A program made the translations under genes and the position numbers. The notes below the pieces were generated by a model. That model was not told where the DNA came from. It saw nothing but the letters and a program-made list of their open reading frames with translations, and searched no databases. Shown piece after piece: positions 9,085-19,462 of a stretch of 50,418 nt of DNA (position 1 is its first letter; the number at the start of each line of letters is the position of its first letter). Source of the stretch: Candidatus Daviesbacteria bacterium RIFCSPHIGHO2_01_FULL_41_45 (GTDB lineage: Bacteria > Patescibacteriota > Microgenomatia > Daviesbacterales > UBA10151); assembly GCA_001776975.1 (NCBI GenBank), contig MFCS01000001.1, forward strand, positions 1-50,418, given 5' to 3'.

Positions 9085-9444
9085 TTACTCAGTAATATTC
9101 TTAATTAACTCAATTTGGGGATTAGTGATATCTCCCGCGTAATCTATACACACAGCATCTAATCTATAGGGTTTATCTCCCCACTTGATCTTTTGGATAT
9201 AAAATAAAGCTGATTTTAAGATAAATTTAATCTTCCAAGGAGTAATTGATTCAATGGGTAAACCATAATCATGAGAATACCTAGTTTTTACCTCCACAAA
9301 TACCAGTATCTCCTTATCAAAAGCTATAATATCAATCTCCCCACCTCTAATTCTAAAATTCCTTTCCCGAATCTGATAGCCAAACTGTCTTAAATACTCA
9401 CAGGCCAGTGTCTCTCCCTGATTGCCAGTTATTGTGGTAGTCAC
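9085..9444 (-). CDS. YraN/UPF0102 family endonuclease-like protein
   Basis: GNQGETLACEYL…RNFRIRGGEIDIIAFDKEILVFVEVKTR. Confidence 0.95.
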   Translation of the reverse strand: MTTTITGNQGETLACEYLRQFGYQIRERNFRIRGGEIDIIAFDKEILVFVEVKTRYSHDYGLPIESITPWKIKFILKSALFYIQKIKWGDKPYRLDAVCIDYAGDITNPQIELIKNITE

Positions 9445-9463
9445 TTACCTTAGGATGACAGAA

Positions 9464-10078
9464 TTAAAGAAACTTTTCCAGACTAAAAGACCTGCGGTGC
9501 TGTTTACTTAAACCATACTGTTTCATAGCCTCCCGGTGAGCTCTGGTTCCATATCCTTTATTTTTATCCCAGCCAAATTCAGGATGTTGTTTAGCTAAAT
9601 CCTCCATTAATCTGTCTCGATACACCTTAGCAATAATTGAAGCAGCAGCAATTGATAAAGATAGCTGATCCCCATGAATAATTGCTTTTTGCTTAATCTT
9701 ATCAATCCCAGAAATATACAAACCATCTATTAAAATAAAATCTGGCTGAACTTTTAAACCCTGAACACAATTAATAAATGATAGTTGGGTAGCCTGACCA
9801 ATTCCCAACTCGTTTATTACTGGCACATCAACTAAATCAATAAACCAAGCCAGAGCCAACTGTTTAATCTGACTATCCAATTCTAAACGCTTTTTAGCTG
9901 ACAATAACTTGGAATCATTAATTCCAGCAGGTAACACAACCTCTGGTTGAAAAATAACTGCTGCAGTCACTACTGGACCAGCAAAACTACCCCTACCAAC
10001 CTCATCAACACCGCAAACTAATTTATAGCCTTGCCTCCAGAGATGTCGTTCTTCACTTAAGGTGGGAGTTTTAATCAC
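9464..10078 (-). CDS. rnhB: Ribonuclease HII
   Basis: VCGVDEVGRGSFAGPVVTAAV, DSKLLSAKKR. Confidence 0.97.
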   Translation of the reverse strand: MIKTPTLSEERHLWRQGYKLVCGVDEVGRGSFAGPVVTAAVIFQPEVVLPAGINDSKLLSAKKRLELDSQIKQLALAWFIDLVDVPVINELGIGQATQLSFINCVQGLKVQPDFILIDGLYISGIDKIKQKAIIHGDQLSLSIAAASIIAKVYRDRLMEDLAKQHPEFGWDKNKGYGTRAHREAMKQYGLSKQHRRSFSLEKFL

Positions 10079-10392
10079 TAAACAATGGTCGCTTGCCTAC
10101 CGGTTCTCTCTCGAAGGAAATACAGCTTAGCACGTCTGGCATTTTTAGCTCTTTTTTGAACCTCTATTTTTATTAAAGAGCGGGAATCTAGGGGCCAGAT
10201 TCTCTCCACACCGATCCCTCCGGAACTAATTTTTCTCACGGTAAATGTTTTATTTACGTCACGGCCAGCAAAACGGATAATAATACCCTCAAAAATCTGA
10301 ACCCTTGTTTTCGGGCCTTCAACTACTTGAGTATGCACCCTAACGGTATCTCCAATACGAATTTCAACTTCATTAAACTTATTTGTTAACAT
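10078..10392 (-). CDS. rplS: 50S ribosomal protein L19
   Basis: IRIGDTVRVHTQVVEG…FEGIIIR…FTVRKISSGGIGVERIWPLDS. Confidence 0.97.
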   Translation of the reverse strand: MLTNKFNEVEIRIGDTVRVHTQVVEGPKTRVQIFEGIIIRFAGRDVNKTFTVRKISSGGIGVERIWPLDSRSLIKIEVQKRAKNARRAKLYFLRERTGRQATIV

Positions 10393-10423
10393 CTTGGATG
10401 ATATTGTAGCTTAAACAGCAGAT

Positions 10424-13400
10424 TTAAGTCAATCTGACAGTCCCTTTACCCAAAATAACCTCAATTGATGCAAAAACATCGGGATTAGAGGAAACTCCAA
10501 AAGGCAGCTCCATTCTATTTAAATTACTACCTCCACTCGGCAGCAAGATGGAGACCCTCGCCTGGCCAGGATAAGATCTTAAAGTCTGATTTATTCTTTT
10601 CAAAAGCTCGGCTCCACCAGGAGAGGGAACAGTGATCTCAATTGTTTTTTGTGATAGATTTAGATTATTTGCTTCAAACTCCACAACTGTATCGACTAAA
10701 ACCGAAAGTTTGTCCTCCCTTTTGTCTATCTTACCAGTCAAAATCACTACCTTGTCTTGTTGTAAGCAATCCAGGCTTCGTTCATATACCTTGGGAAAAA
10801 CCACCACCTCGATACTTGATATTCCATCAGATAATGTTAAAAAAGCCATCTCAGAGGAAGTTTTTTTGGTCATCACTTTTTTAACCTCCGTTACTACCCC
10901 TCCCAAAGTTAGCTGTTTACCAATATACTCCTCAGATAATCCAGCAATAGAGACTGTTGTATAGTCACCCAGTAGCTTTAACAGACCCAAATATGGAGGC
11001 TCATGAAGATAAAAACCTAACAAATCTTTTTCAAAACTTAATAGCTCACTAAGTGGTAACTCCTCTATCTCTGGTAACTTAATATTTATGGTTGTTGCCT
11101 CTTCAGTGGAATCAGCAAATAAGGAAGTCTGTCCCGCTAAGACGTCCTTTGACCTCTTGTGTGCCTCGTTCAAACACTGATCTAAAACCATCAGTTGGGC
11201 GGACCTCGTAGCGAATCCATCCATGGCGCCACTTTTTATTAAACTATCTAAGGTTTTTCGATTAACCAACCTATTATCTACTCTGGAGCAAAGATCGCTG
11301 ATTGACTTAAAGGCGCCTTTTTCCCTAGCCTTGATAATAGATTCAATCGCCGAAACTCCAACATTTTTAATCGCTGAGAGACCAAAACGGATCCCTTGTG
11401 GGTGGGTATTTTTGAGAGCACCGTCCACATCCTCAATACTAAATCCAACTACTGATTTATTAACATCAGGTGGCAAAACTACAATTTCTAGGTGCTTACA
11501 CTCCAACATGGCATGGGCGATTTTTTCTGAATCACCATACTCAGCTGTCATGACCGCTGCCATAAACTCAACCGGGTAATTAGCTTTCATATAGGCCGTT
11601 TGATAGGAAATCATGGCATATGAGGCAGCATGAGCTTTACCAAATCCATAAGCAGCAAAAGGCTCAATTAACTTAAATAGCTCATCCGCCCGGTCATGGC
11701 TTAGACCGTTTTTAATACACCCTTCAATGAAATGATCCCGCTCTTTGCGCATCTCCTCCGGAATTTTTTTACCCATGGCTTTTCTTAACTTATCTGCTTG
11801 CAGCCAATCATAGCCCGCGATATTAATGGCTGTTAACAAAACATCCTCTTGGTATACTAATAATCCTAAGGATTGCTGCATGTACTCCTTCATTCGCTCA
11901 TCAAAGTACTTAATTTTGGCAGGATTGTGTTTACGGGAGATATAATCCGGGATGCTGGCAATCGGCCCAGGACGGTAAAGTGCAATCATCGCCATAATAT
12001 CAGAAAAATTAGTTGGTTTTAGCTCCGTTAAGTATCTGGTCATCCCAGATCCCTCTAGCTGGAAAAGTCCCATGGTGTCTCCCCGCCCCAATAATTTAAA
12101 AGTAGTTTTATCATCTAGCGGTAGTGAACTCAGCACAATTTCAATGTCTCTATTTTGTTTAACAATATCCACTGAGTGACCCAGGATAGATAAATTCCTG
12201 ATCCCTAAAAGATCCATCTTAATTAGCCCCACTCCTTCATAATCCTCCGTTACCGAAAACATATCGTATTGAGTAACAATCTTGTCTCCATTTGCCTCTC
12301 TTTGCAGTGGTGTGTAGTTACTTAAAGGTTCAGGAGCAATGACCACCCCGGCAGCATGAACCGAGGCATGTCTAACACTACCCTCGACTTTTTTAGCTAG
12401 ATCAATTAAGCGCTTTACCTCCAAGTTTTTAGTGTAGATATCCTTTAACTCCGGTACCTCAGCCAAAGCATCATCCAGTGTTTTATGAAATCCCTGTTTG
12501 GGGGGTGGGACTAATTTGGCAATAGTATCCACCGAGGCATAACTCATGCCTAAAACCCGGCCAATATCCCTAATTGCTGCCCGTCCCATCATCGTTCCAA
12601 AGGTGGTGATGTGGGCTACTTTATCGTGGCCATAACGATCCATAATGTAACGGATAACCTCATCACGCTTATCATCAGCGATATCACAATCAATATCGGG
12701 CAGTTTGGGTCTTAGTGGATTCATAAACCTCTCAAAGGGCAGGTTAAATGAGATTGGATCAAGATTGGTAATTCCTAAAAGATAAAGCACTAGCGACCCA
12801 GCTGCGGAACCCCTGGTGTTAGTGATTATCCGCTGTTGGTGCGCCCAATGAACAAAATCGTGGAATATTAAAAAATAGGTTGAAAAGTTTTTTGCCTCAA
12901 TTACTGATAGTTCATACTCCATTCTGGTTTTGTAAACTACTTGGTCTGGATATTTCTCAGCTAGTGATCTGGAACACAGCTCTCTTAAGTAGTCTACAGC
13001 GGTCTTTTTCTCTGGCAGGTCAAAAATGGGAAAGATTGGTTTGCCCAACTTTAGCTCTAAGTTTACCAACTCCGCTAATTTGACGGTATTTTTGGTAGCC
13101 TCAGGAAAATCTGTGAATAAGCTATCCATCTCCTCTGGGGCTCTGATATAAAAATTTGGTACATCAATCATCCTTAATCTATTTATATCGGAGATAAACT
13201 TACCAGTTTGCACACAAACTAGTGCATCCTGAGCCGGAGCATCGTCTGGACTTACATAGTGGAAATCATTAGTGGCTACAACCGGTATACCAAGCTTGGG
13301 AGATAGTTTTTTAACCGCCTCAAATAAGATTTTTTGTGATAACTCTAACTGTTCCAGGTCCCTCCTAATTGCCGGATCAAGGTTGGCTGCTTTTAAATAT

Positions 13401-13945
13401 CTCCCATATTCATGGTTTTGTAGCTCAAAATAATAATTTCCCTCTCCAAAAATAGATAGATATTCTTTAGCTGTCTCCTCCCCTTCTTGGTAATCTCCCT
13501 CTTTTAAACTACGGACGAATTGACCAGCTCCACAACCCGATAGAACAATCAGTCCTTCGTGGTATTCTTTTAAGAGCTCTTTATCAACCCGGGGACGATA
13601 ATAATAGCCATCCAGATAACCGATACTTACCAATTTCATTAAGTTCTGGTAACCCTTAAAATTTTTGGCCAAGACAGTTAAATGATACGGTTCACTATCA
13701 ACCTTGCCTTCTTTATCTCTATGAGATCTTTTGGCCACATACAACTCACAGCCAATAATAGGCTTGATACCCTCTGCCAAACATGACTTGTAAAACTCAA
13801 TGGCTCCATACATCGCCCCATGGTCAGTAATAGCCAAAGAGTCCATCCCCATCTCCTTGACCGCCTTAACCATCTTTTTTATCTTTGATAAACCATCCAG
13901 TAGTGAATACTCGCTGTGGCCGTGCAGGTGGACAAAATTAGACAT
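10424..13945 (-). CDS. dnaE: DNA polymerase III subunit alpha
   Basis: PHP domain HLHGHSEYSLLDG; PRLPDIDCDIADDKRDEVIRY; GDTMGLFQLEGSGM. Confidence 0.97.
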   Translation of the reverse strand: MSNFVHLHGHSEYSLLDGLSKIKKMVKAVKEMGMDSLAITDHGAMYGAIEFYKSCLAEGIKPIIGCELYVAKRSHRDKEGKVDSEPYHLTVLAKNFKGYQNLMKLVSIGYLDGYYYRPRVDKELLKEYHEGLIVLSGCGAGQFVRSLKEGDYQEGEETAKEYLSIFGEGNYYFELQNHEYGRYLKAANLDPAIRRDLEQLELSQKILFEAVKKLSPKLGIPVVATNDFHYVSPDDAPAQDALVCVQTGKFISDINRLRMIDVPNFYIRAPEEMDSLFTDFPEATKNTVKLAELVNLELKLGKPIFPIFDLPEKKTAVDYLRELCSRSLAEKYPDQVVYKTRMEYELSVIEAKNFSTYFLIFHDFVHWAHQQRIITNTRGSAAGSLVLYLLGITNLDPISFNLPFERFMNPLRPKLPDIDCDIADDKRDEVIRYIMDRYGHDKVAHITTFGTMMGRAAIRDIGRVLGMSYASVDTIAKLVPPPKQGFHKTLDDALAEVPELKDIYTKNLEVKRLIDLAKKVEGSVRHASVHAAGVVIAPEPLSNYTPLQREANGDKIVTQYDMFSVTEDYEGVGLIKMDLLGIRNLSILGHSVDIVKQNRDIEIVLSSLPLDDKTTFKLLGRGDTMGLFQLEGSGMTRYLTELKPTNFSDIMAMIALYRPGPIASIPDYISRKHNPAKIKYFDERMKEYMQQSLGLLVYQEDVLLTAINIAGYDWLQADKLRKAMGKKIPEEMRKERDHFIEGCIKNGLSHDRADELFKLIEPFAAYGFGKAHAASYAMISYQTAYMKANYPVEFMAAVMTAEYGDSEKIAHAMLECKHLEIVVLPPDVNKSVVGFSIEDVDGALKNTHPQGIRFGLSAIKNVGVSAIESIIKAREKGAFKSISDLCSRVDNRLVNRKTLDSLIKSGAMDGFATRSAQLMVLDQCLNEAHKRSKDVLAGQTSLFADSTEEATTINIKLPEIEELPLSELLSFEKDLLGFYLHEPPYLGLLKLLGDYTTVSIAGLSEEYIGKQLTLGGVVTEVKKVMTKKTSSEMAFLTLSDGISSIEVVVFPKVYERSLDCLQQDKVVILTGKIDKREDKLSVLVDTVVEFEANNLNLSQKTIEITVPSPGGAELLKRINQTLRSYPGQARVSILLPSGGSNLNRMELPFGVSSNPDVFASIEVILGKGTVRLT

Positions 13946-15272
13946 AAAGGAGTTTTTCCAGCAGCTGTTTTACAATATTTGCATCAGCTCTACCTTGTGA
14001 TTTTCTCATCACTGAGCCCACCAAAGACATTATGGCATTGGTTTTACCATTTTTATAGTCACTAACAGCCTGTGGGTTTTCAGTTATTGCCTCTTTGGCC
14101 CAAGACCTAATAGTTTCATCATCAGAGATTACAGCCGATCTTCTTTGGACTAGTGAGTTAACCAGCTCAATTATTGATGTTTTTTGAATATCCACACCCC
14201 GATTTAGAATCTCGTTTGCTACCTGTTTAGGTGAAACCTGTTCGGCTATTGCTAGCTCTACGGCTTCTTCAAAATAGGTCAGCTTTTCCGCATTTTCTGT
14301 CAAGATTTGTGCGTCAGAAACTGTGATACCCAACTTTTCTACCAACCTTTTTTGTGCCTGTAAAGGTAACTCCGGCATCTCTGATTTTATCTGATCTATC
14401 TGATTCATAGAAATCATAATTTCCGGCAGATCTGGCTCCGGGAAATACCTATAATCATGAGCCTCTTCTTTCTCTCTTTGTGGATAAGTTACTTTTTTAT
14501 TATCATCCCAGCCACGGGTTTGCTGAGTTAGCTTGGTACCTTTTTCTAGCTCTTCACTTTGTCGCTTTATCTCATATTCAATCGCCTTAACCATAAACGA
14601 GAAGGAATTAATATTTTTCAGCTCAACTCGGTAGGCTGGCAACTCTGTTTGTCCCTCTGGCCTGAGCGAGATATTGGCCTCAAGTCTCATGTCACCCCGC
14701 TCCATGTCGGCATTGGAGACTTTCAGATATCTAAACAGTTGCTGTAGAGATTTAGCATACTCTCTAACAGCCTCTGAGGTTGTGAAATCTGGCTCTGTGA
14801 CGATCTCGACTAATGGCACTCCAGAACGGTTAAAATCTACTACCGTGTCTTCTCCTTGATGCATTAACTTACCGGTATCTTCCTCCTGATGGACTCTATT
14901 GATATTTACTATCGTTCCATCAGAAAGTTTTAATTTACCGTTTTTGCATAAGGGCCAACGGTATTGAGAGATCTGATAGCCTTTGGGTAGATCTGGATAA
15001 AAGTAATTTTTCCTTTCAAATCGGGATTCACTCGAAACCTGACATTCCAAAGCCAGACCAATCAATAAACATTTATTTATAGCCTCCTGATTGATATAAG
15101 GCAGAGCTCCTGGTAATCCCAGACAGACCGGACAGGTATGGGTATTGGGTTTTTTAGCAAAATAGTCAGCCAAACACCGACAAAACATCTTTGTTTTAGT
15201 GTTTAACTCAACATGGATCTCTAAACCAATAACCGGAGAGTACTTCAAAGTCTTGGCTTCTCCTTGTGCCAA
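13938..15272 (-). CDS. gatB: Asp-tRNA(Asn)/Glu-tRNA(Gln) amidotransferase subunit B
   Basis: VIGLEIHVELNTKTKMFC; PDLPKGYQISQY. Confidence 0.97.
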   Translation of the reverse strand: MAQGEAKTLKYSPVIGLEIHVELNTKTKMFCRCLADYFAKKPNTHTCPVCLGLPGALPYINQEAINKCLLIGLALECQVSSESRFERKNYFYPDLPKGYQISQYRWPLCKNGKLKLSDGTIVNINRVHQEEDTGKLMHQGEDTVVDFNRSGVPLVEIVTEPDFTTSEAVREYAKSLQQLFRYLKVSNADMERGDMRLEANISLRPEGQTELPAYRVELKNINSFSFMVKAIEYEIKRQSEELEKGTKLTQQTRGWDDNKKVTYPQREKEEAHDYRYFPEPDLPEIMISMNQIDQIKSEMPELPLQAQKRLVEKLGITVSDAQILTENAEKLTYFEEAVELAIAEQVSPKQVANEILNRGVDIQKTSIIELVNSLVQRRSAVISDDETIRSWAKEAITENPQAVSDYKNGKTNAIMSLVGSVMRKSQGRADANIVKQLLEKLLYV

Positions 15273-16603
15273 TTAGTATTCTGCTCATAAACTTCAGCTA
15301 CATCTAAAACAAGATCCTCTCTCATGTACGGAGCAAGGATCTGCAAACCTACAGGTAATTCATTAGCATAACCCCCCGGTAGAGAGATGCCGGGAATCCC
15401 CGCCAAAGAAGCAGGAACGGTATAGATATCAGATAGATACATTGCTAAGGGATCACTTATCTTCTCACCGATATTCCAAGCAGTGGTTGGGGATACCGGA
15501 CCAACAATGACATCAACTCCGCCGGTTGACGGATTAAAAGCCTCCTCAAAATCTTTTTTTATCAAGGTCCTAACTTTAGCAGCTTTATTAAAATAATCAT
15601 CATAATAGCCACTTGATAGAGAAAAAGTTCCCAACATTATTCTTCGCTTAACCTCCATCCCAAAATTATCCCGGGTTTTACCAAACCTAATTCCATCAAA
15701 TCTGGCTAAATTAGAAGATACCTCCGAAGACATTAAGATATAATAAGCTGCTATGGCATACTCTGTGTGTGGTAAGGAAATATCTATAATCTTTGCCCCT
15801 AATTCGGCTAATTTTTTTATAGCACCTTGTATGACACTTTCTACTTCTGGATTTAAGCCCTTGCCAAAATACTCCTTGGGTACCCCAATTTTTAAACCTT
15901 TTAAATTTTCTAGTTTTGAGCTTTGATCTTTGAGTTTTGAGTTAAAACAATTACTATCATAGCCATCAGGTCCACTGATCCACTGTAAAACTTGCCTGGC
16001 ATCCCTAACTGATTTGGTAATTGGTCCCGGACAATCCAAGGATGAGGCCATCGGGATCACCCCATACCTGGAAACTCTCCCATAAGAGGGCTTTAAACCC
16101 ACCACTCCTGATAATGAGGCTGGCTGCCTAATGGAACCACCGGTATCTGTGCCTAATGAGAAAACACACAGATCTGCTGCCACCGCGACTACTGATCCTG
16201 AGGATGAGCCACCAGATACTTTTGACTTATCCCAAGGATTCTTGCTGACCCCAAAACCAGAGTTCTCACCAGATGATCCCATGGCAAACTCATCACAGTT
16301 AGTTTTGCCGATTACCCCCACATCTTTGGTCAAAAGCCTCTCAACCACTGTGGCATTATACGGAGGAATAAATCCCTCCAGGATTTTGGAGCCGGCAGTG
16401 GTTTGTAAGCCTGCTGTACAAAAAACATCCTTAACGCCCACCGGAATTCCGTCTACCACCTCATTTTCAGAGATAAAAGCATTTAGCTCCCCGTTATATT
16501 TTTTAATCCTCTCACTGTATGCACCTGTTAACTCATTAAGCGAAAACTGCTTGTTATCTAGGGCGTTTATGGTATCGATTAGATCAAGATCAGAGATATT
16601 CAC
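15245..16603 (-). CDS. gatA: Asp-tRNA(Asn)/Glu-tRNA(Gln) amidotransferase subunit A
   Basis: Amidase signature GGSSSGSVVAVAADLCVFSLGTDTGGSIRQPAS. Confidence 0.97.
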   Translation of the reverse strand: MNISDLDLIDTINALDNKQFSLNELTGAYSERIKKYNGELNAFISENEVVDGIPVGVKDVFCTAGLQTTAGSKILEGFIPPYNATVVERLLTKDVGVIGKTNCDEFAMGSSGENSGFGVSKNPWDKSKVSGGSSSGSVVAVAADLCVFSLGTDTGGSIRQPASLSGVVGLKPSYGRVSRYGVIPMASSLDCPGPITKSVRDARQVLQWISGPDGYDSNCFNSKLKDQSSKLENLKGLKIGVPKEYFGKGLNPEVESVIQGAIKKLAELGAKIIDISLPHTEYAIAAYYILMSSEVSSNLARFDGIRFGKTRDNFGMEVKRRIMLGTFSLSSGYYDDYFNKAAKVRTLIKKDFEEAFNPSTGGVDVIVGPVSPTTAWNIGEKISDPLAMYLSDIYTVPASLAGIPGISLPGGYANELPVGLQILAPYMREDLVLDVAEVYEQNTNWHKEKPRL

Positions 16604-16881
16604 TTTTCCTCAAATACTCCTTTGGTTACAAAAACCCCCTCTTTAATATTAGCAGCGTTCCCCAAAGCCTGTTGTTGAGTAAGTGATGTACTCTCAATAT
16701 CATCTCGAGTAATATTTGTGTTCTCGGAGATGTTGTATGTTGGTTTGATGCCCACTATATCAACGCTATTTAATTGATCAATATAACTAATTACCTTAGA
16801 GAGTTGCTCAGCATACATCTCTTCCTCTTCAGTGGTGATTGGAATATTTGCCAATCTGGCTACTTTTTTTATCTGAATCAC
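16600..16881 (-). CDS. gatC: Asp-tRNA(Asn)/Glu-tRNA(Gln) amidotransferase subunit C
   Basis: VARLANIPITTEEEEMYAEQLSKVISYIDQLNSVD; operon with gatA. Confidence 0.93.
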   Translation of the reverse strand: MIQIKKVARLANIPITTEEEEMYAEQLSKVISYIDQLNSVDIVGIKPTYNISENTNITRDDIESTSLTQQQALGNAANIKEGVFVTKGVFEEK

Positions 16882-16882
16882 C

Positions 16883-17803
16883 TTAAATCTGACCCTCCAT
16901 ACTCATTAAAGCTTTAACTCTGGCCTCTACAGGTGGATGTGTTAGAAAGAGTCCGGCAAACCAGCCTATGGCATCTTTTTGTCCCTTCAAAGGATTCATA
17001 ATATACAGATGGGCGGTGGCTTTATTAGCTACCTCAAGAGGTTCTCTATCTTGGGCAATTTTTTGCAGAGCATAAGCTAACTGTTCTGGATCTCTGGTTA
17101 AGTAGGCACCACTAGCATCAGCTAAAAACTCCCGCCGTCTGGAGATTGCCAATTGAATCAAAGTGCCAATTATTGGGGCTAAGATTGCAGCTAGTAAGGC
17201 TACAGCAAAAAACAAAGCATTACTCCTATTATCCTCGCTATCCCGATTTCCATACCAAGTTATGCGAATAAACCAATCTGCCAGCAACGCTATTAAACCC
17301 ACCAAGATAGAGACCACTGTCATTAGTAGCGTATCCCGATTGTTAATATGGGAAAGCTCATGGGCAACCACCCCTTCTATCTCTTGTTTGTTTAACTTAT
17401 CTAAAATACCACTGGTAAAAGCTACCGCTGAATGCTGGGGATCCCTACCGGTAGCAAAGGCGTTGGGAGCAGAATCATTAATAATATAAACCCTAGGCAT
17501 CGGTAGTCCCGCAGCAATGCTTAAATTTTCTACCGATCTAAATAACTGTGGATGGTCTATCTTTTTAATCTCCTTGGCTGCCGAGATTGATAGCACCATC
17601 TTGTCGGAAAAATAATAGGATACAAAGTTCATCACTCCAGCTAAAATAAAGCTCATTCCCACTAGCCCCAAACTGCCAACAGCGTCATAACCTAAACCCA
17701 TTGCCATGATATAAACCACCCCCACTACAAACACTGAAAACAAAAACATTATCAGCCAGGTTTTAAATATATTCGCCGAGATTTGGTTTTGCGGAGTAGT
17801 CAT
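16883..17803 (-). CDS. htpX: Protease HtpX homolog
   Basis: VVAHELSHINNRDTLLMTV zinc metalloprotease motif. Confidence 0.95.
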   Translation of the reverse strand: MTTPQNQISANIFKTWLIMFLFSVFVVGVVYIMAMGLGYDAVGSLGLVGMSFILAGVMNFVSYYFSDKMVLSISAAKEIKKIDHPQLFRSVENLSIAAGLPMPRVYIINDSAPNAFATGRDPQHSAVAFTSGILDKLNKQEIEGVVAHELSHINNRDTLLMTVVSILVGLIALLADWFIRITWYGNRDSEDNRSNALFFAVALLAAILAPIIGTLIQLAISRRREFLADASGAYLTRDPEQLAYALQKIAQDREPLEVANKATAHLYIMNPLKGQKDAIGWFAGLFLTHPPVEARVKALMSMEGQI

Positions 17804-17872
17804 GGGTATATTCTAGCCCTTACAAAGTAAACGGGCAAGGTTCTGTGAGATAGATTCTTACCGCTCTGAAAG

Positions 17873-18424
17873 TTAAAACTTAACTGCTACTTCTTTTTTA
17901 TCCTGATCGCTGGCGGTAAAAAATTCCTCTTTTTTAAAACCAAAGGTGGTAGCTACCCATATTGTAGGAACAGTCTCTAAAGAATTATTTAGATCTAAAA
18001 CGTTGGTATTATAAAACTGCCGGGCAGCAGCTATCTTAGTCTCAGTATCAGACAACTCTTCCTGTAGAGTTTTAAAATTCTCTGAAGCCTTTAAGTCTGG
18101 ATAAGCCTCAGCCACAGCAAACAGAGATTTTAGAGCTCCAGTTAGTTGGTTATTGGCCTCCGCTTGAGAGTGAGGATTATCTGCCCCCATCAAAGCTGAC
18201 CTGGCTTTGGTAACATTTTCTAAAACCTCCTTTTCATGCTTGACGTACCCTTTAACTGCCTCTACTAAATTGGGGATTAAAGAAGACCTTCTTTTTAACT
18301 GGACATCAATATGGGAATAAGCCTCTTTAACTCTATTTCTTTTAACAATCAAAGAGTTAAATGTAGCTAATAACCACAGAATCAATAAAAGTAGCCCTGC
18401 AGCAACAATCCAAGTTGTTTCCAT
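17873..18424 (-). CDS. lemA: LemA family protein
   Basis: NSLIVKRNRVKEAYSHIDVQLKRRSSLIPNLVEAVKGY; adjacent to htpX. Confidence 0.95.
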   Translation of the reverse strand: METTWIVAAGLLLLILWLLATFNSLIVKRNRVKEAYSHIDVQLKRRSSLIPNLVEAVKGYVKHEKEVLENVTKARSALMGADNPHSQAEANNQLTGALKSLFAVAEAYPDLKASENFKTLQEELSDTETKIAAARQFYNTNVLDLNNSLETVPTIWVATTFGFKKEEFFTASDQDKKEVAVKF

Positions 18425-18455
18425 AAGCCCAGTCTACTGTAATAGGCAGTTAGAG

Positions 18456-18743
18456 TCAATCTATCGCCAATATTAGTAATCCTACGTGTTTTCTAATCTC
18501 ATCATTAGACTGTTTAACCCCTTTAAAATCATCATGAACCCCTCCGACTTGGTTTTGTAAGTCAATTACATCAGAGCTCATTCTTGCAATTTCTCTTCCT
18601 TGATCATTTCCCTTCGAGTTAGTCCGCATGGTGTAGGCTTTTAGATCACGCAATTCTGAGGTAAATCTGGCAATTTCTCCATGAACCGGTTTTATCTCCT
18701 CTTGCAGAAGTTTTCTTAATAGTTTTCTACCTTCATCATTCAC
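18456..18743 (-). CDS. Hypothetical small coiled-coil protein
   Basis: GTG start; TTGATC-17-TAATAT-6-GTG. Confidence 0.6.
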   Translation of the reverse strand: MNDEGRKLLRKLLQEEIKPVHGEIARFTSELRDLKAYTMRTNSKGNDQGREIARMSSDVIDLQNQVGGVHDDFKGVKQSNDEIRKHVGLLILAID

Positions 18744-18799
18744 AGTCTGATATTAAAATAGATGAGCAATAAGATCAATAATCTGAAAGTGCATCAAGC

Positions 18800-18960
18800 G
18801 GGACTAGGGCTACCTTCACCTTCGGTGAACGATCCTGTAATTTCTCGAAGACTCGAAATTATCGAACCAACCTGCGGTAGCTTCAATTCACGAGGTGCAG
18901 TTATCTTCAGAACCTCACACAAGGTGAGAACCTGAAGCTAAGCGGGAGTAATGAGTATTC
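18800..18960. other. Structured intergenic region (several stem-loops, possible three-way junction)
   Basis: GCTACC…GGTAGC enclosing TTCACC-TTC-GGTGAA and TAATTTC…GAAATTA; adjacent CTTCAG-aac-CTCAC…GTGAG-aac-CTGAAG. Confidence 0.5.
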
Positions 18961-19032
18961 GTTTGAACTCAACTTCCCAGATATTTTAATGAGGTTAACC
19001 AGGTTGATGCAAGTTTTCCCTGATTATGCGAC

Positions 19033-19266
19033 TCACTTCTTCTCGACAAACTTAAACCTTGGTACTGCTTGACCATCTACCTCAATTTCTTCTTGAAACA
19101 TTTTAAGAGGTCTTACCCATAAAGCATTTTCTCCAAACTCCTCACTCTTATATAAAGCTCGATATACGACCAACTCTTCCAAAGTTTCACTGTGTCTTGC
19201 GACGCCAATCACCTCATAAAAGTTTCCTTTATAGTGTTGGTATCTGCCAGGTTTTAACTCTGTCAT
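19033..19266 (-). CDS. DUF1653 domain protein
   Basis: PGRYQHYKGNFYEVIGVARHSETLEELVVYRALY. Confidence 0.9.
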   Translation of the reverse strand: MTELKPGRYQHYKGNFYEVIGVARHSETLEELVVYRALYKSEEFGENALWVRPLKMFQEEIEVDGQAVPRFKFVEKK

Positions 19267-19294
19267 TGTTGTTTAATTATGTAATTATTTAAAG

Positions 19295-19368
19295 CGGGAC
19301 CGACGGGACTCGAACCCGCGACCTTCTCCGTGACAGGGAGACGCGCTAACCAACTGCGCTACGGTCCC
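19295..19368 (-). tRNA. tRNA-Asp (anticodon GTC)
   Basis: GGGACCG/CGGTCCC acceptor; TCTCC-CTGTCAC-GGAGA; T arm with GTTCGAGT. Confidence 0.95.
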
Positions 19369-19462
19369 AAACAAGTGTATTCTAACAATTTGAATAGCTT
19401 AATTCAACGAACGGACTTGACAAACTATTATAAGTTTAGTAAATATACCCTAGAGAATACAA

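Noticed and set aside
10632-11579. Plus-strand ORFs in the track inside dnaE (10632-10964, 10642-10884, 11223-11579)
   Set aside because: Antisense to a strongly supported dnaE; low-complexity translations and no family features.
18800-18990. tmRNA, RNase P RNA or SRP RNA
   Set aside because: No tmRNA tag/T-arm end, no RNase P core GAGGAAAGUC, and no SRP GGAAGGAAGCA-type core recognised.
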